46,318 nucleotides of DNA from Deltaproteobacteria bacterium (GTDB lineage Bacteria; Desulfobacterota; Binatia; Binatales; Binataceae), in assembly GCA_021780755.1 (NCBI GenBank), contig JAJXYF010000031.1, positions 1-46,318 of the forward strand. The letters are read 5' to 3'. This document shows, piece by piece, positions 18,943-27,643 of this stretch (the stretch's first letter is position 1; every line of letters begins with the position of its first letter). The notes under the pieces were generated by a model that was given only the letters and a program-made list of their open reading frames with translations, did not search any database and was not told the origin of the DNA. The translations under genes were made by a program, and so were the position numbers.

Positions 18943-20241
18943 TTATGGCTCGAGGCGCTCCATCATGCGGGGAAACGGTACCGCCTCGCGGACGTGATGG
19001 GTCCCGCAAATCCAGGTCACGGCGCGCTCGATTCCCATGCCGAAGCCGGCGTGCGGCACCGACCCGTAGCGGCGCAGATCGAGGTACCATTGGAAGGGCT
19101 CGAGCGGCAGGCCGTGATCGACGATGCGCCGCTTGAGGGTCTCGTAGTCGTCCTCGCGCTGGCCGCCCCCGATGATCTCGCCGTAGCCCTCGGGCGCGAG
19201 CATATCGACGCATAGCGCCAGGTCCGGGCGCATCGGGTCGTGCTTCATGTAAAAGGGCTTGGAGGCGGCCGGGTAGCGATGCACCAGCACCGGCGTCGCG
19301 AAGTCGGCGGAGAGCGCGGTCTCCTCGTCGGCGCCGAGATCGTCGCCCCAATTCACGGCGAAGCCCTTGCCCTTCAAGCGCTCGATCGCTTCGTCGTAGG
19401 TGATCCGGGGATAGGGCTTGCGGGTGGCGAGTTCGAGCTTGGCGGTGTCGCGTTCCAACACCTTCAAGTCCTCGCGACGCCGATCGAGCACCCGCGCTAC
19501 GATATAAGCGACAAAGTCCTCGGCGAGCTGCATGTCTTCGTCGAGCGTAAAATAGGCGACTTCCGGCTCGACCATCCAGAACTCGGTCAGGTGGCGGCGG
19601 GTCTTGGATTTTTCGGCGCGGAAGGTCGGACCGAAGCAATAGACCTTGCCGAAGGCGAGTGCGCCGGCCTCCGCGTAGAGCTGTCCGCTTTGCGTGAGAT
19701 ACGCCTTGCGCTCGCCGAAGTAGTCGATCTCGAAGAGATTGGTGGTGCCTTCGCATGAGGTCGGGGTCAGAATCGGCGAATCGAACAGGATGAAGCCGCG
19801 CTCGTGAAAGAAATCGCGGCAGGCGGCCTCGACCTCGCTGCGAATCCGCAAAATGGCATGTTGACGCGCGGATCGGACCCACAAATGCCGCAGGTCAAGC
19901 AGGAAGGCGGGGCCGTGCTCCTTGGGTGTGATCGGATAGTCGATCGAGGGCGCGTGTACGTCGAGGCGCGTGATGGTCAACTCGCGACCGCCCGGAGCAC
20001 GCTTGTCCTCGCGCACGCGGCCGGTGACTTCGAGCGAGGTCTCCTGGCCGAGATGGTCGGCGGCGGCAAAGGCCTCGGCGCCGAGGTCGTTGACGGACGC
20101 GACGCACTGGCATACGCCGGTACCGTCGCGAATCAGCAGGAAATGGACTTTCCCGCTCGAGCGCCGGTTGTAAAGCCATCCTTTGAGGGTGACTTCCTCG
20201 CCGATATGGCCGCCCAAGTCCTCGATATAGACCCACGACAT
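18943..20241 (-). CDS. asnS: Asparaginyl-tRNA synthetase
   Basis: 432 residues. An N-terminal OB-fold anticodon-binding domain ([19 protein letters not shown]) is followed by the class II catalytic core with motif 2 ([21 protein letters not shown]) and motif 3 ([15 protein letters not shown]). The MVEPE form and the short, AsnC-like length favour asparaginyl over aspartyl synthetase; archaeal-type AspRS is the main alternative. It charges tRNA-Asn in the cytoplasm. It is divergent from the cvpA-like gene. Confidence 0.92.
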   Translation of the reverse strand: MSWVYIEDLGGHIGEEVTLKGWLYNRRSSGKVHFLLIRDGTGVCQCVASVNDLGAEAFAAADHLGQETSLEVTGRVREDKRAPGGRELTITRLDVHAPSIDYPITPKEHGPAFLLDLRHLWVRSARQHAILRIRSEVEAACRDFFHERGFILFDSPILTPTSCEGTTNLFEIDYFGERKAYLTQSGQLYAEAGALAFGKVYCFGPTFRAEKSKTRRHLTEFWMVEPEVAYFTLDEDMQLAEDFVAYIVARVLDRRREDLKVLERDTAKLELATRKPYPRITYDEAIERLKGKGFAVNWGDDLGADEETALSADFATPVLVHRYPAASKPFYMKHDPMRPDLALCVDMLAPEGYGEIIGGGQREDDYETLKRRIVDHGLPLEPFQWYLDLRRYGSVPHAGFGMGIERAVTWICGTHHVREAVPFPRMMERLEP

Positions 20242-20308
20242 GCGCCCAAGTTTAGGCGCTTGCGGGTGGATTATCGAGCACTCGCGTCACGCGGAGTAGA
20301 GTAGAGCT

Positions 20309-20905
20309 GTGACGACAGCGGGAATGAATGGGCTCGATATCGCGATCCTCGCGATAGTTGGCATCGGTGCGTTTGGCGGGCTGGCGCGCGGAGTGCTGCG
20401 GATGGCGACCTCGGTGCTGTCGCTGGTGATCGGAATCTACGCGGCGTCGGTGTACTACGGGCGGGCGGCGGCGGTCGCGCAGAAGTACCTCTCGACGAGT
20501 CCGACGGTCAGCGCGCTGATTGGCTACGTGGCGGTCTTCGCGGTTGTGTTCTTCGCGATCGAATACGCCGGTGCGACCGTCGTGCGGCTCGCGCGGATAA
20601 TCCATCTGAGCTGGATCGACCGTCTCGCCGGCGGTGTCCTGGGCGCATCGATTGGCGCGCTGATCGCGGGCTTCATTGTGCTGGGGTTGACCGCGGTGCT
20701 GCCGCCGAATCCGGCCCTGCTGCGCGACTCGCGGCTGGCGCCGCAGGTGCTCGGTTACAACCAGGTGCTGATGGCCTATGTGCCGCCGCAAGTCAAAAAC
20801 GCCTTCGAGGAAAAACGGGCGGAGCTTTACCACCAGTGGATCCTGAAGGCTGAAAGCCTACCAAAAGCAGAAGGCCCCGAAACCTCACCGTCACCGGCAA
20901 AGTAG
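20309..20905 (+). CDS. CvpA family membrane protein
   Basis: 198 residues with four likely membrane helices: ILAIVGIGAFGGLARGVLRM, SVLSLVIGIYAASVYYG, ALIGYVAVFAVVFFAIEYAG and GASIGALIAGFIVLGLTAVL. GLARG and the fold match CvpA/colicin V production-type proteins; despite the name the family is widespread and of unclear envelope function. The frame starts at GTG 20309, but ATG 20324 (MNGLDIAIL) matches family N-termini and may be the true start. It converges on trxA. Confidence 0.8.
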   Translation: MTTAGMNGLDIAILAIVGIGAFGGLARGVLRMATSVLSLVIGIYAASVYYGRAAAVAQKYLSTSPTVSALIGYVAVFAVVFFAIEYAGATVVRLARIIHLSWIDRLAGGVLGASIGALIAGFIVLGLTAVLPPNPALLRDSRLAPQVLGYNQVLMAYVPPQVKNAFEEKRAELYHQWILKAESLPKAEGPETSPSPAK

Positions 20906-20942
20906 TTCGAGGCCCCCGCCAACGAGTTCGAATCGACGCTGC

Positions 20943-21275
20943 TTACGCGATCGCGTTATTGACCGCGTCAACCAGGTTCCGCTTCGGAACCGCACCGACT
21001 ATCTGCTGCTTCACCTCGCCGCCCTTGACGATTACGAGGTTCGGAATACCGCGCACGCCGAAGCGGGCCGGCACCTGCGGATTGTCGTCAACATTGATCT
21101 TCACGACCTTGAGGCGGCCCTCGTACTCGGTCGCGAGTTCATCGACGATCGGCGCGATCGCCCGGCAGGGCGCGCACCACGGAGCCCAGAAATCGATCAG
21201 CACGGGCGTGGCAGACTTCAGAACTTCCTGCTCGAAGCTGGCGTCCGTTACATGCAAGACTTTGTCGCTGGCCAT
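20943..21275 (-). CDS. trxA: Thioredoxin
   Basis: 110 residues, typical cytoplasmic thioredoxin without a signal peptide. The redox motif W33-C34-A35-P36-C37 (WCAPC rather than WCGPC, a common variant), cis-Pro in GIPNLVIV and the DFWAPWC strand are intact. It reduces protein disulfides with electrons from thioredoxin reductase. A TAGGAGA ribosome binding site precedes the ATG. Its first 16 codons and about 97 bp of upstream sequence are repeated at 22292-22436. Confidence 0.96.
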   Translation of the reverse strand: MASDKVLHVTDASFEQEVLKSATPVLIDFWAPWCAPCRAIAPIVDELATEYEGRLKVVKINVDDNPQVPARFGVRGIPNLVIVKGGEVKQQIVGAVPKRNLVDAVNNAIA

Positions 21276-21372
21276 ATCGTCACATCTCCTAGCCGCTAAC
21301 TTACTGACTCAACTTAAGGACGCGGCCCCGTACAGTCAAGGCAAAGTAGGGAGTGGCGCCGGGCGCGGGGTT
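21228..21372 (-). repeat. 145-bp direct repeat, copy 1 (native trxA start and promoter)
   Basis: Covers trxA codons 1-16 and its upstream region. It matches 22292-22436 with 3 differences in 145 bp by eye and a constant 1064-bp offset. It contains a candidate promoter on the minus strand (TTGACT, then TAAGTT after 17 bp) and the ribosome binding site. Confidence 0.9.
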
Positions 21373-21443
21373 GAGCCTGAACATTCGGGCCCGCCAACGG
21401 CTCATTGACCGCCTGGGTATCGCCCCTCGTGAGCTGCGTTCTT

Positions 21444-22283
21444 TCAAATCCCCCGGATCGACTTCGCCTTCGCATCGGCAAGGTGCTTCTTTTCTCGATC
21501 GAGCCTCGTCGGCTGGACGGATGCAGCATCGACGTCGAAGTGCACACTCTGGATGATTGACAGCAAGGGGAATATTCCATCATGCGGAGGAGGGACTGCC
21601 TCGTCGGAATCGGCACCGGCCAAAAGCGACAGGATCGTGCATTCATGCGGCTGAAGTATACGGATGCTCCAGTGACAGGCCGCCCGTCCGCAGCCGACGA
21701 CCAGCAGGGCTTCATGACCGTCCAATTGCAGCGTCTCGAGGGATTCCCGTGGATCGGTATCGGTGGCGTACCTCTCACGGATTGTTCGCACCTTCGCCGC
21801 CGCTGTCTCGGGTGTCATTTCGCCGCGGTTCACGATGAAGCGCAATACCACGGTGCCGGGATTTACCTTTGTGTCGCCTACGAGCTCCGTTATCTCTTCG
21901 GCGTCAGGAAGCCCAAAGGAGCGCGGGTCACGTTCTTGAATCCGGAGGGATGGTGGATAACGAAACGATAATCCGGTGACCGGGTTATGGTAGGAGTCCC
22001 ACCCCGCAGAGCTAACCATTCTTACCGCTCCAGTAAAACCCCGGTCTGATGCAGCAAGGACCATCCCCGGTAGCTTCTGGCCGAGCATTCTCTCGCCGGC
22101 CTGTTTAGCTTTAAGCTCCGAACACCCGAATGCATTCGACTGCGTGACGCCAAGACGACGCCTGGTAGCTGGTGTCGAGCCGTTCAAGTCGGCGCCTGTC
22201 ACCATCGCGAGTACCAGCACGAGGCTTCCGGCAAATATTGCTTTTCTCCTGCGAGTCCCTTTGACGTTACTGAGTAAATTCAC
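21444..22283 (-). CDS. Exported hypothetical protein driven by a duplicated trxA leader
   Basis: 279 residues from a GTG at 22281-22283. A basic N-terminus and a hydrophobic segment (KAIFAGSLVLVLAMVTGADL) indicate export. The mature part contains WDSYHNPVTGLSFRYPPSLR, a pattern typical of secreted PsbP-like or uncharacterised periplasmic domains, and later GHEALLVVGCGRAACHWSIR. I cannot name a family. The start overlaps the stop of a 19-residue trxA remnant (GTGA), so translation is probably coupled to it, and transcription probably uses the copied trxA promoter. The gene fills the space between the two 145-bp repeats. Confidence 0.65.
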   Translation of the reverse strand: MNLLSNVKGTRRRKAIFAGSLVLVLAMVTGADLNGSTPATRRRLGVTQSNAFGCSELKAKQAGERMLGQKLPGMVLAASDRGFTGAVRMVSSAGWDSYHNPVTGLSFRYPPSLRIQERDPRSFGLPDAEEITELVGDTKVNPGTVVLRFIVNRGEMTPETAAAKVRTIRERYATDTDPRESLETLQLDGHEALLVVGCGRAACHWSIRILQPHECTILSLLAGADSDEAVPPPHDGIFPLLSIIQSVHFDVDAASVQPTRLDREKKHLADAKAKSIRGI

Positions 22284-22339
22284 GTTTCGAGCTGTTCGAA
22301 GCTGGCGTCCGTTACATGCAATACTTTGTCGCTGGCCAT
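22280..22339 (-). pseudogene. Truncated trxA copy acting as a leader ORF
   Basis: ATG at 22337-22339, preceded by the same TAGGAGA ribosome binding site as trxA. It encodes [16 protein letters not shown], identical to trxA residues 1-16, then LET and a TGA. The stop overlaps the GTG start of the exported-protein gene by two bases. It has no active-site cysteines, so no thioredoxin function; its likely effect is to bring ribosomes to the next gene. Confidence 0.8.
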
Positions 22340-22436
22340 ATCGTCACATCTCCTAGCCGCTAACTTACTGACTCAACTTAAGGACGCGGCCCCGTACAAT
22401 CAAGGCAAAGTAGGGAGTGGCGCCGGGCGCGGGGTT
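22292..22436 (-). repeat. 145-bp direct repeat, copy 2 (duplicated trxA start and promoter)
   Basis: Second copy of the trxA 5' end and upstream region, about 98% identical to 21228-21372, in the same orientation. Sequence outside both ends is unrelated. Confidence 0.9.
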
Positions 22437-22568
22437 TCCTTGACAGCCGCGGTGGCCTCGTGGTCTATCCACGGTTAGTAGAAAAGGCGCGCGATCGCCC
22501 GCGCGGAAATTCACGCGTCCGAGCGCTGACCGCGCCAGTTCGCATTGCAACAACCAAGGAGTTCCGCG

Positions 22569-23654
22569 ATGAAAGCCGCAGTATTTCATGGGCCCAAGCA
22601 GCCCCTTTCGATTGAAGACGTCGAGATCGACAAACCGCGCGAGCGCGAAGTGCTGGTGCGCACGGTGGCCAGCGGCGTGTGCCACAGCGACCTGCATTTC
22701 GTCGATGGCTACTACCCGTTTCCCGCGCCGGCGGTGCTCGGGCATGAGGCCGCGGGCATCGTCGAGGCGGTCGGCAGCGAGGTCACCTACGTTAAAGCGG
22801 GCGACCATGTGATCTGTTGCCTCTCGGTCTTTTGCGGGTATTGCGCCGATTGCATGTCGGGACATCCCAACCGTTGCACCAACAAGCCGGCAGTGCAGCG
22901 CGCCAAGGGCGATACGCCGCGCCTGTCGCAAAAGGGCAAGATAATTCGCCAGTTCGCCGACCTCTCGACCTATGCGCAAAACATGCTGGTGCATGAGAAC
23001 GCGCTGGTGAAGATCACGCACGAGATTCCGCTCGACCGCGCCGCGCTGATCGGATGCGGGGTGACCACCGGGGTCGGCGCGGTGCTCAATACCGCACGGA
23101 TCGAGCCGGGCTCGACGGTCGCGGTCTTCGGCTGCGGCGGGGTCGGTCTGTCGGCGATCCAGGGCGCGCGGATTGCCGGCGCGCGCCAGATAATCGCGAT
23201 CGATCAATTCGAGAACAAGCTCGCGATGGGCAAGAAGCTCGGCGCGACGCATACCGTCGATGCGGCCCATTCGGACGCGGTCGAGGCGATTCGCGAACTC
23301 ACCGGGGGCGGCGTCGATTACTCATTCGAGGCGGTGGGCGTGAAGAAGCTCGCCGAGCAGTGCTTCGACTGTATCAAGCCGGGTGGCACGGCGACGATTA
23401 TCGGCATGATCCCGGTCGGCCAGAAAGTGGAAATCGACGGCGCCAAGCTGCTGACCGAGCGCAAAATGCAGGGCAGCAACATGGGCTCGAACCGCTTCCG
23501 CGTGGACATGCCGCGCTACATCGACTTCTACCTGCAGGGGCGGCTCAATCTCGACGATATGATCAGCAAGCGCGGTAAGCTCGAAGACGTCAACGACGCG
23601 TTCACCGCGATGAAAAATGGCGAGGTCGCGCGCACGGTACTGATGTTCGAATAA
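22569..23654 (+). CDS. Zinc-dependent alcohol dehydrogenase, copy 1
   Basis: 361 residues from the ATG at 22569, after an AAGGAG site. A medium-chain dehydrogenase: catalytic zinc ligands C38 and H59 with E60 (GVCHSDLH, GHEAAG) and C163 (LIGCGVTTG); structural zinc C89, C92, C95 and C103. The Rossmann motif GCGGVG is at 188-193, and D213 or so after IIAI favours NAD(H). The 120s loop (DTPRLSQKGK) is like that of class III or mycothiol/NDMA-type enzymes. It oxidises an alcohol to an aldehyde or the reverse; substrate unknown. First of a tandem pair about 75% identical by eye. Confidence 0.92.
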   Translation: MKAAVFHGPKQPLSIEDVEIDKPREREVLVRTVASGVCHSDLHFVDGYYPFPAPAVLGHEAAGIVEAVGSEVTYVKAGDHVICCLSVFCGYCADCMSGHPNRCTNKPAVQRAKGDTPRLSQKGKIIRQFADLSTYAQNMLVHENALVKITHEIPLDRAALIGCGVTTGVGAVLNTARIEPGSTVAVFGCGGVGLSAIQGARIAGARQIIAIDQFENKLAMGKKLGATHTVDAAHSDAVEAIRELTGGGVDYSFEAVGVKKLAEQCFDCIKPGGTATIIGMIPVGQKVEIDGAKLLTERKMQGSNMGSNRFRVDMPRYIDFYLQGRLNLDDMISKRGKLEDVNDAFTAMKNGEVARTVLMFE

Positions 23655-23659
23655 CAAAT

Positions 23660-23692
23660 CGATTACTCAGTAAGGTCGATTAGTCAGTAACC
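23660..23692. promoter_or_regulatory. Tandem operator-like repeats between the two ADH genes
   Basis: TCGATTACTCAGTAA and TCGATTAGTCAGTAA lie 17 bp apart. The first contains the perfect odd-centred palindrome TTACTCAGTAA (23663-23673), the second TTAGTCAGTAA (23680-23690). Spacing and dyad symmetry suit a TetR- or GntR-type repressor; none is adjacent. Confidence 0.4.
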
Positions 23693-23731
23693 GAGTGAAT
23701 AGAAATTTGCGATTGAAGGAATGACTACATA

Positions 23732-24817
23732 ATGAAAGCAGCAATATTTCACGGACCCAATCAGCCGCTCACGATCGAGCAGGTCGATATCGACGATCCG
23801 CGCGACCACGAGGTGCTGGTGCGCACCGCGGCCAGCGGCGTGTGCCATAGCGACCTCCATTTCGTGGACGGCCTCTATCCGTATCCGGCCCCCGCGATCC
23901 TCGGTCACGAGGCGGCCGGGGTGGTGGAAAAGGTCGGCAAGGCGGTCACCTACCTGGTGCCGGGCGACCACGTGATTTCGTGCCCGTCGGTCTTCTGCGG
24001 CTATTGCGAAGAGTGCATGACCGGCAATCTCCATCGATGCTCGAATCGGCGCGCGACGCAGCGGCCCAAGGGCGACCAGCCGCGGCTTTCGCAGGGCGGC
24101 AAGATGGTGCGGCAGTTCTCGGACCTTTCGACCTACGCCGAGAAGATGCTCCTGCATGAGAACGCGCTGGTGAAAATCACCAAGGACATCCCGCTCGATC
24201 GCGCGGCGCTGATCGGCTGTGGCGTGACCACCGGGGTCGGCGCGGTGCTCAACACGGCGAAGATCGAACCGGGCTCGACGGTCGCGGTATTCGGCTGCGG
24301 CGGGGTCGGGCTATCGGCGATCCAGGGGGCGAAGCTGGCGGGCGCGCGGCAGATCATCGCGGTCGATCAATTCGAGAACAAGCTCGCGATGGCCAAGCGC
24401 TTCGGCGCGACGCATACCATCGACGCGTCGCATGCCAACGCGGTCGAGCTGATTAACACGATGACCGGCGGCGGCGTCGATTACTCATTCGAGGCGGTCG
24501 GCGTGGCGAAACTTGCCGAGCAATGCTTCGACTGTATCAAGCCCGGCGGCACGGCGACGATTATCGGGATGATTCCGGTCGGGCAGAAAGTGGCGCTCGA
24601 CGGTCCCAAATTCCTGACCGAGCGCAAGATCCAGGGCACCATGATGGGTGGCAATCGCTTCCGCATCGACATGCCGCGGTATATCGATTTCTACCTACAG
24701 GGACGGCTTAATCTGGACGACATGATCAGCAAGCGCGGAAAACTCGAGGACGTCAACGACGCCTTCGCCGCGATGAAGAAGGGCGAGGTCGCGCGCACCG
24801 TGCTGATGTTCGACTAA
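23732..24817 (+). CDS. Zinc-dependent alcohol dehydrogenase, copy 2
   Basis: 361 residues, same length as copy 1 without any indel. All zinc ligands (C38, H59, C89/92/95/103, C163) and GCGGVG are kept. The last ~120 residues are nearly identical to copy 1, including YIDFYLQGRLNLDDMISKRG; changes concentrate in the N-terminal catalytic domain (NRRATQRPKGDQPR) and around residues 225-245. This suggests a duplication with diverging substrate pocket, or gene conversion of the 3' half. It lies 77 bp after copy 1, with two operator-like repeats between, and ends at a terminator. Confidence 0.92.
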   Translation: MKAAIFHGPNQPLTIEQVDIDDPRDHEVLVRTAASGVCHSDLHFVDGLYPYPAPAILGHEAAGVVEKVGKAVTYLVPGDHVISCPSVFCGYCEECMTGNLHRCSNRRATQRPKGDQPRLSQGGKMVRQFSDLSTYAEKMLLHENALVKITKDIPLDRAALIGCGVTTGVGAVLNTAKIEPGSTVAVFGCGGVGLSAIQGAKLAGARQIIAVDQFENKLAMAKRFGATHTIDASHANAVELINTMTGGGVDYSFEAVGVAKLAEQCFDCIKPGGTATIIGMIPVGQKVALDGPKFLTERKIQGTMMGGNRFRIDMPRYIDFYLQGRLNLDDMISKRGKLEDVNDAFAAMKKGEVARTVLMFD

Positions 24818-24854
24818 CCAGAGCATGCCCTCCAACGAGAGGTAAACCCAGAGC

Positions 24855-24886
24855 AAAGAGCCGGCCCCCTGCGGGACCGGCTCTTT
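24855..24886. terminator. Bidirectional terminator between ADH and amidohydrolase genes
   Basis: AAAGAGCCGG (24855-24864) pairs with CCGGCTCTTT (24877-24886), extended by CCC/GGG inside after one mismatch. A-rich on one side and T-rich on the other in either direction, midway between convergent genes. Confidence 0.8.
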
Positions 24887-24914
24887 CCATTTCGTATTGT
24901 TACGACGGTCGCCT

Positions 24915-26147
24915 TCAGTTGATCGCGCTGTCGCGCCGCCGCATCAACGCATCCACGTCGAACTTGAAGATGCGCGCGGCGTTGAGTCCGAGGATCTTCG
25001 CGCGCTGCTCGTCCGTCAGATGGCCCATCTGGCGCTCGATCGATTCCGCCGAATGCGGCCACACGCCCTCGTGATGCGGGTAGTCGTTGGCCCACATGAA
25101 GTTGTCGATCAGGTTGTACTTCACGGCGAGGTCGAGGCCGACGCGGTCTTCCTGGAAGGTCGTCGCGCCATTGCTGCGAAAATACTCACTCGGCAGCTTC
25201 GGCAGCTTCGGAAACGCCCACATGTGATGCTTGCGGTAGGCCTCGTCCATCGCGTCGAGGGCCCACGGCACCCAGCCGATGCCGCATTCGATCGCCGAGA
25301 AGTGAATCTTCGGGAAGTGCTCGATCACGCCGGAGGCGCAAAGGTTAGCGATCGGCTCGATGGTCGGCGAGAGCGAATGCGAGACGTAGTTGATGACCGC
25401 GCCGCCGTCCTTGCGCGCCGCGCGCGGATCGCGTCCGGTCGAGATGTGGAACGTGATCGGCAAGTCGTGATCCTGGATCGCCGCCCACATCGGGTTGTAA
25501 ATCGGCAGGTTGTAGTTCGGATGGCGTGAGTCGTAGTTGCCGAAGATCGGCTTGCATGGCAGCGTGAGTCCGCGAAATCCGATTTTGGCGACGCGCTCGA
25601 TTTCCGCTATCGCCAGGTTGACGTCGGAGGTCATGATCGCGGCCATCGGCGACATGAAACTGTTGTACTGGCCGAAGGTCTCCCACGCCCAGTCGTTGTA
25701 AACCTTGCACTGCGCCGCGCCGAACTCGGCATCCTGCGTCGCCCACATCAGCAGGCCCTTGTTGGGGAAGATGATCTCGGCGTCGATGCCGTCGCGCGCA
25801 TGATCCGCCATGCGCTGTTTGGGATCGTAGCCGGCCTTGTTGCGCTCGAGATCTTCGCCCTCGAACTTGAACGCAAAGTCAGGGGCGCGCGACTTCTGCC
25901 AGCCTTCGGAGATCATCCACTTGACGCCGTTCTCGTCGGTTTCGATATGCGGCAGGCGCTTGCGGTACTTCTCGTCCATCCGCTCGGCCCAGAGGCCCGA
26001 CGGCTCGTTGCAATGGCAGTCGGTGGAGATCATCAGGTAGCGGTTTGGATCGCCGGGGCGCGCCGAGCGTTTCCAACCTTGGTGCCCGGGCGTCTCGAGG
26101 CGCCAGCGATTATTGGAATCTACGGTCTGATTGGTTTCCTCGATCAT
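24915..26147 (-). CDS. Amidohydrolase family protein, copy 1
   Basis: 410 residues of the amidohydrolase-2 (ACMSD-like) group. STDCHCNEP (D43, H45, E48) takes the place of the usual HxH metal motif at the end of strand 1. Other probable metal or catalytic residues are H234 (ITFHISTGRD), E287 (SAIECGIGWVPW) and D355 (WANDYPHHEG). Such proteins hydrolyse or decarboxylate cyclic or aromatic acids; the substrate here is unknown. GGAGGT lies 6 nt before the ATG. Second gene of a tandem pair, about 105 bp after its paralogue, converging on the ADH pair. Confidence 0.88.
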   Translation of the reverse strand: MIEETNQTVDSNNRWRLETPGHQGWKRSARPGDPNRYLMISTDCHCNEPSGLWAERMDEKYRKRLPHIETDENGVKWMISEGWQKSRAPDFAFKFEGEDLERNKAGYDPKQRMADHARDGIDAEIIFPNKGLLMWATQDAEFGAAQCKVYNDWAWETFGQYNSFMSPMAAIMTSDVNLAIAEIERVAKIGFRGLTLPCKPIFGNYDSRHPNYNLPIYNPMWAAIQDHDLPITFHISTGRDPRAARKDGGAVINYVSHSLSPTIEPIANLCASGVIEHFPKIHFSAIECGIGWVPWALDAMDEAYRKHHMWAFPKLPKLPSEYFRSNGATTFQEDRVGLDLAVKYNLIDNFMWANDYPHHEGVWPHSAESIERQMGHLTDEQRAKILGLNAARIFKFDVDALMRRRDSAIN

Positions 26148-26251
26148 TGCTTACCTCCATAAGCTCGACTGAATCGTAGGAGCCGTTGCCAATTCACTTG
26201 CTAGAGTATTGCGGCCTCTGATTTTTGTCCATCGACGGGTAATGGCGCAAA

Positions 26252-27502
26252 TCAGTGGGCGGCGGCGCGCGACGGTTGGCGCCGCTTGAGCAGTAGGTTG
26301 ACGTCGAACTTGAAGATGCGCGCCGCGTTCAGCCCGAGAATTTTCGCCCGCTGAGTTTCGTTGAGATGGCCCATCTCGCGCTCGATCGCCTCCGCCGAAT
26401 GGGGCCAGGTGCCCTCGGCGTGCGGGTAGTCGTTGGCCCACAGAAAATTATCGACCAAATTGAAACTCTCGGCGAGCTGGAGGCCGGCCGGGTCTTCCTG
26501 AAACGAAGCGGCGCCGTTGCTGCGGAAGTAGTCGCTCGGCAGATGTTTCAATTTGGGAAAGGCCCACAGGTGATGTTTGCGATACGCCTCGTCCATCGCG
26601 GTGAGCGCCCACGGGACCCATCCGATGCCGGATTCGATGGCGGCGAAACGCAACTTCGGGAAGCGCTCGATCACGCCCGACGCGCATAGGCTCGCGACCG
26701 GTTCGATGGTCGGCGACAGCGAATGCGCGGTGTAGTTGATCACGGCGCCGCCGTCGCTGCGCGCGGCCCGCGGGTCGCGCCCGGTCGAGACGTGAAAGGT
26801 GATGGGCAGGTCGCAGTCCTGAATCAACGCCCACAGCGGATCGAAGATCGGCAGGTTGTAATTGGGATGGCGGGCGTCATGGGCGCCCCAAACCGGCTTG
26901 CACGGCAGCGTCAGACCGCGAAAGCCGATCTTCGCCACGCGCTTGATCTCGGTGAGCGCGAGGTTCAAGTCGGCGGTCATGATCGCGGCCATCGGCGACA
27001 TGAAATCGTTATACGGGCCGTAGGTCTCCCACGCCCAATCGTTCCACACGCGGCATTGCTCAGCGCCGAATTCGGCGTCCTGTGTCGCGAACATCGCGAG
27101 GCCCTTGTTCGGGAACACAATTTCCGCGTCGATGCCGTCGCGCGCATGGTCGCGGATGCGATCGAGTGGGTCGCGCCCGGCATTGCCGCGTAGGCGATCC
27201 TCGCCACCCTTGGGCGCATCGTCCTTCGAGACCTTGCGCACCCGCGATCGCTGATAGCCCTCGACTACCATCCACTGGTCGCCCTTCGCATCGACTTCGA
27301 TATGCGGCAGGCGGTTGCGGAATTTCTCGTCGATGCGCTCCCACCAGAGCTTGCTCGGCTCGTTGACGTGGCAGTCGGCCGAGATCATCAGGTAGCGGTC
27401 GGGATCGTCGGGGCGTGCCGTGCGCTGCCAGCCGTCATGGCCGGGGGTCTCCATACGCCAGCGATTTTTCTCATCGACTTGCTGGTTGGTCTCGTCGATC
27501 AT
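26252..27502 (-). CDS. Amidohydrolase family protein, copy 2
   Basis: 416 residues from the ATG at 27500-27502 (GGAG 8 nt upstream); an upstream in-frame extension (MGWPAWSIE) overlaps the ribosome binding site and is not used. It has the same architecture as copy 1: SADCHVNEP, ITFHVSTGRD, AAIESGIGWVPW, WANDYPHAEG. It differs by a charged insert near residues 85-105 (RKVSKDDAPKGGEDR) and a C-terminal RRRQPSRAAAH tail. Roughly 70% identical to copy 1 by eye. As transcribed it is the first gene, so both probably share one promoter in the 27.5 kb spacer. Confidence 0.88.
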   Translation of the reverse strand: MIDETNQQVDEKNRWRMETPGHDGWQRTARPDDPDRYLMISADCHVNEPSKLWWERIDEKFRNRLPHIEVDAKGDQWMVVEGYQRSRVRKVSKDDAPKGGEDRLRGNAGRDPLDRIRDHARDGIDAEIVFPNKGLAMFATQDAEFGAEQCRVWNDWAWETYGPYNDFMSPMAAIMTADLNLALTEIKRVAKIGFRGLTLPCKPVWGAHDARHPNYNLPIFDPLWALIQDCDLPITFHVSTGRDPRAARSDGGAVINYTAHSLSPTIEPVASLCASGVIERFPKLRFAAIESGIGWVPWALTAMDEAYRKHHLWAFPKLKHLPSDYFRSNGAASFQEDPAGLQLAESFNLVDNFLWANDYPHAEGTWPHSAEAIEREMGHLNETQRAKILGLNAARIFKFDVNLLLKRRQPSRAAAH

Positions 27503-27547
27503 TTCAATGCTCCATGCGGGCCAGCCCAAGAGAGCGGGAGAGTTGTT

Positions 27548-27600
27548 GAGGAACGCAAAACCTTTATTTTTGCTGAAACCTCACAAGGTTTCAGACTTCC
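27548..27600 (+). repeat. Small palindromic repeat, copy 2
   Basis: GAGGAACGCAAAAC, a T-rich spacer, then the perfect 9-bp hairpin CTGAAACCT-CACA-AGGTTTCAG (27573-27594) and ACTTCC. It matches the element at 11501-11560. Confidence 0.65.
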
Positions 27601-27643
27601 CATTTAATCAGATGCGGCCTGCGCCCTGTGAAAACCTGACCTT

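Noticed and set aside
20905..20942. GAGTTCGAATCGAC resembling a tRNA T-loop between the CvpA-family gene and trxA
   Set aside because: No acceptor, D or anticodon stem can be built around it in the available space.
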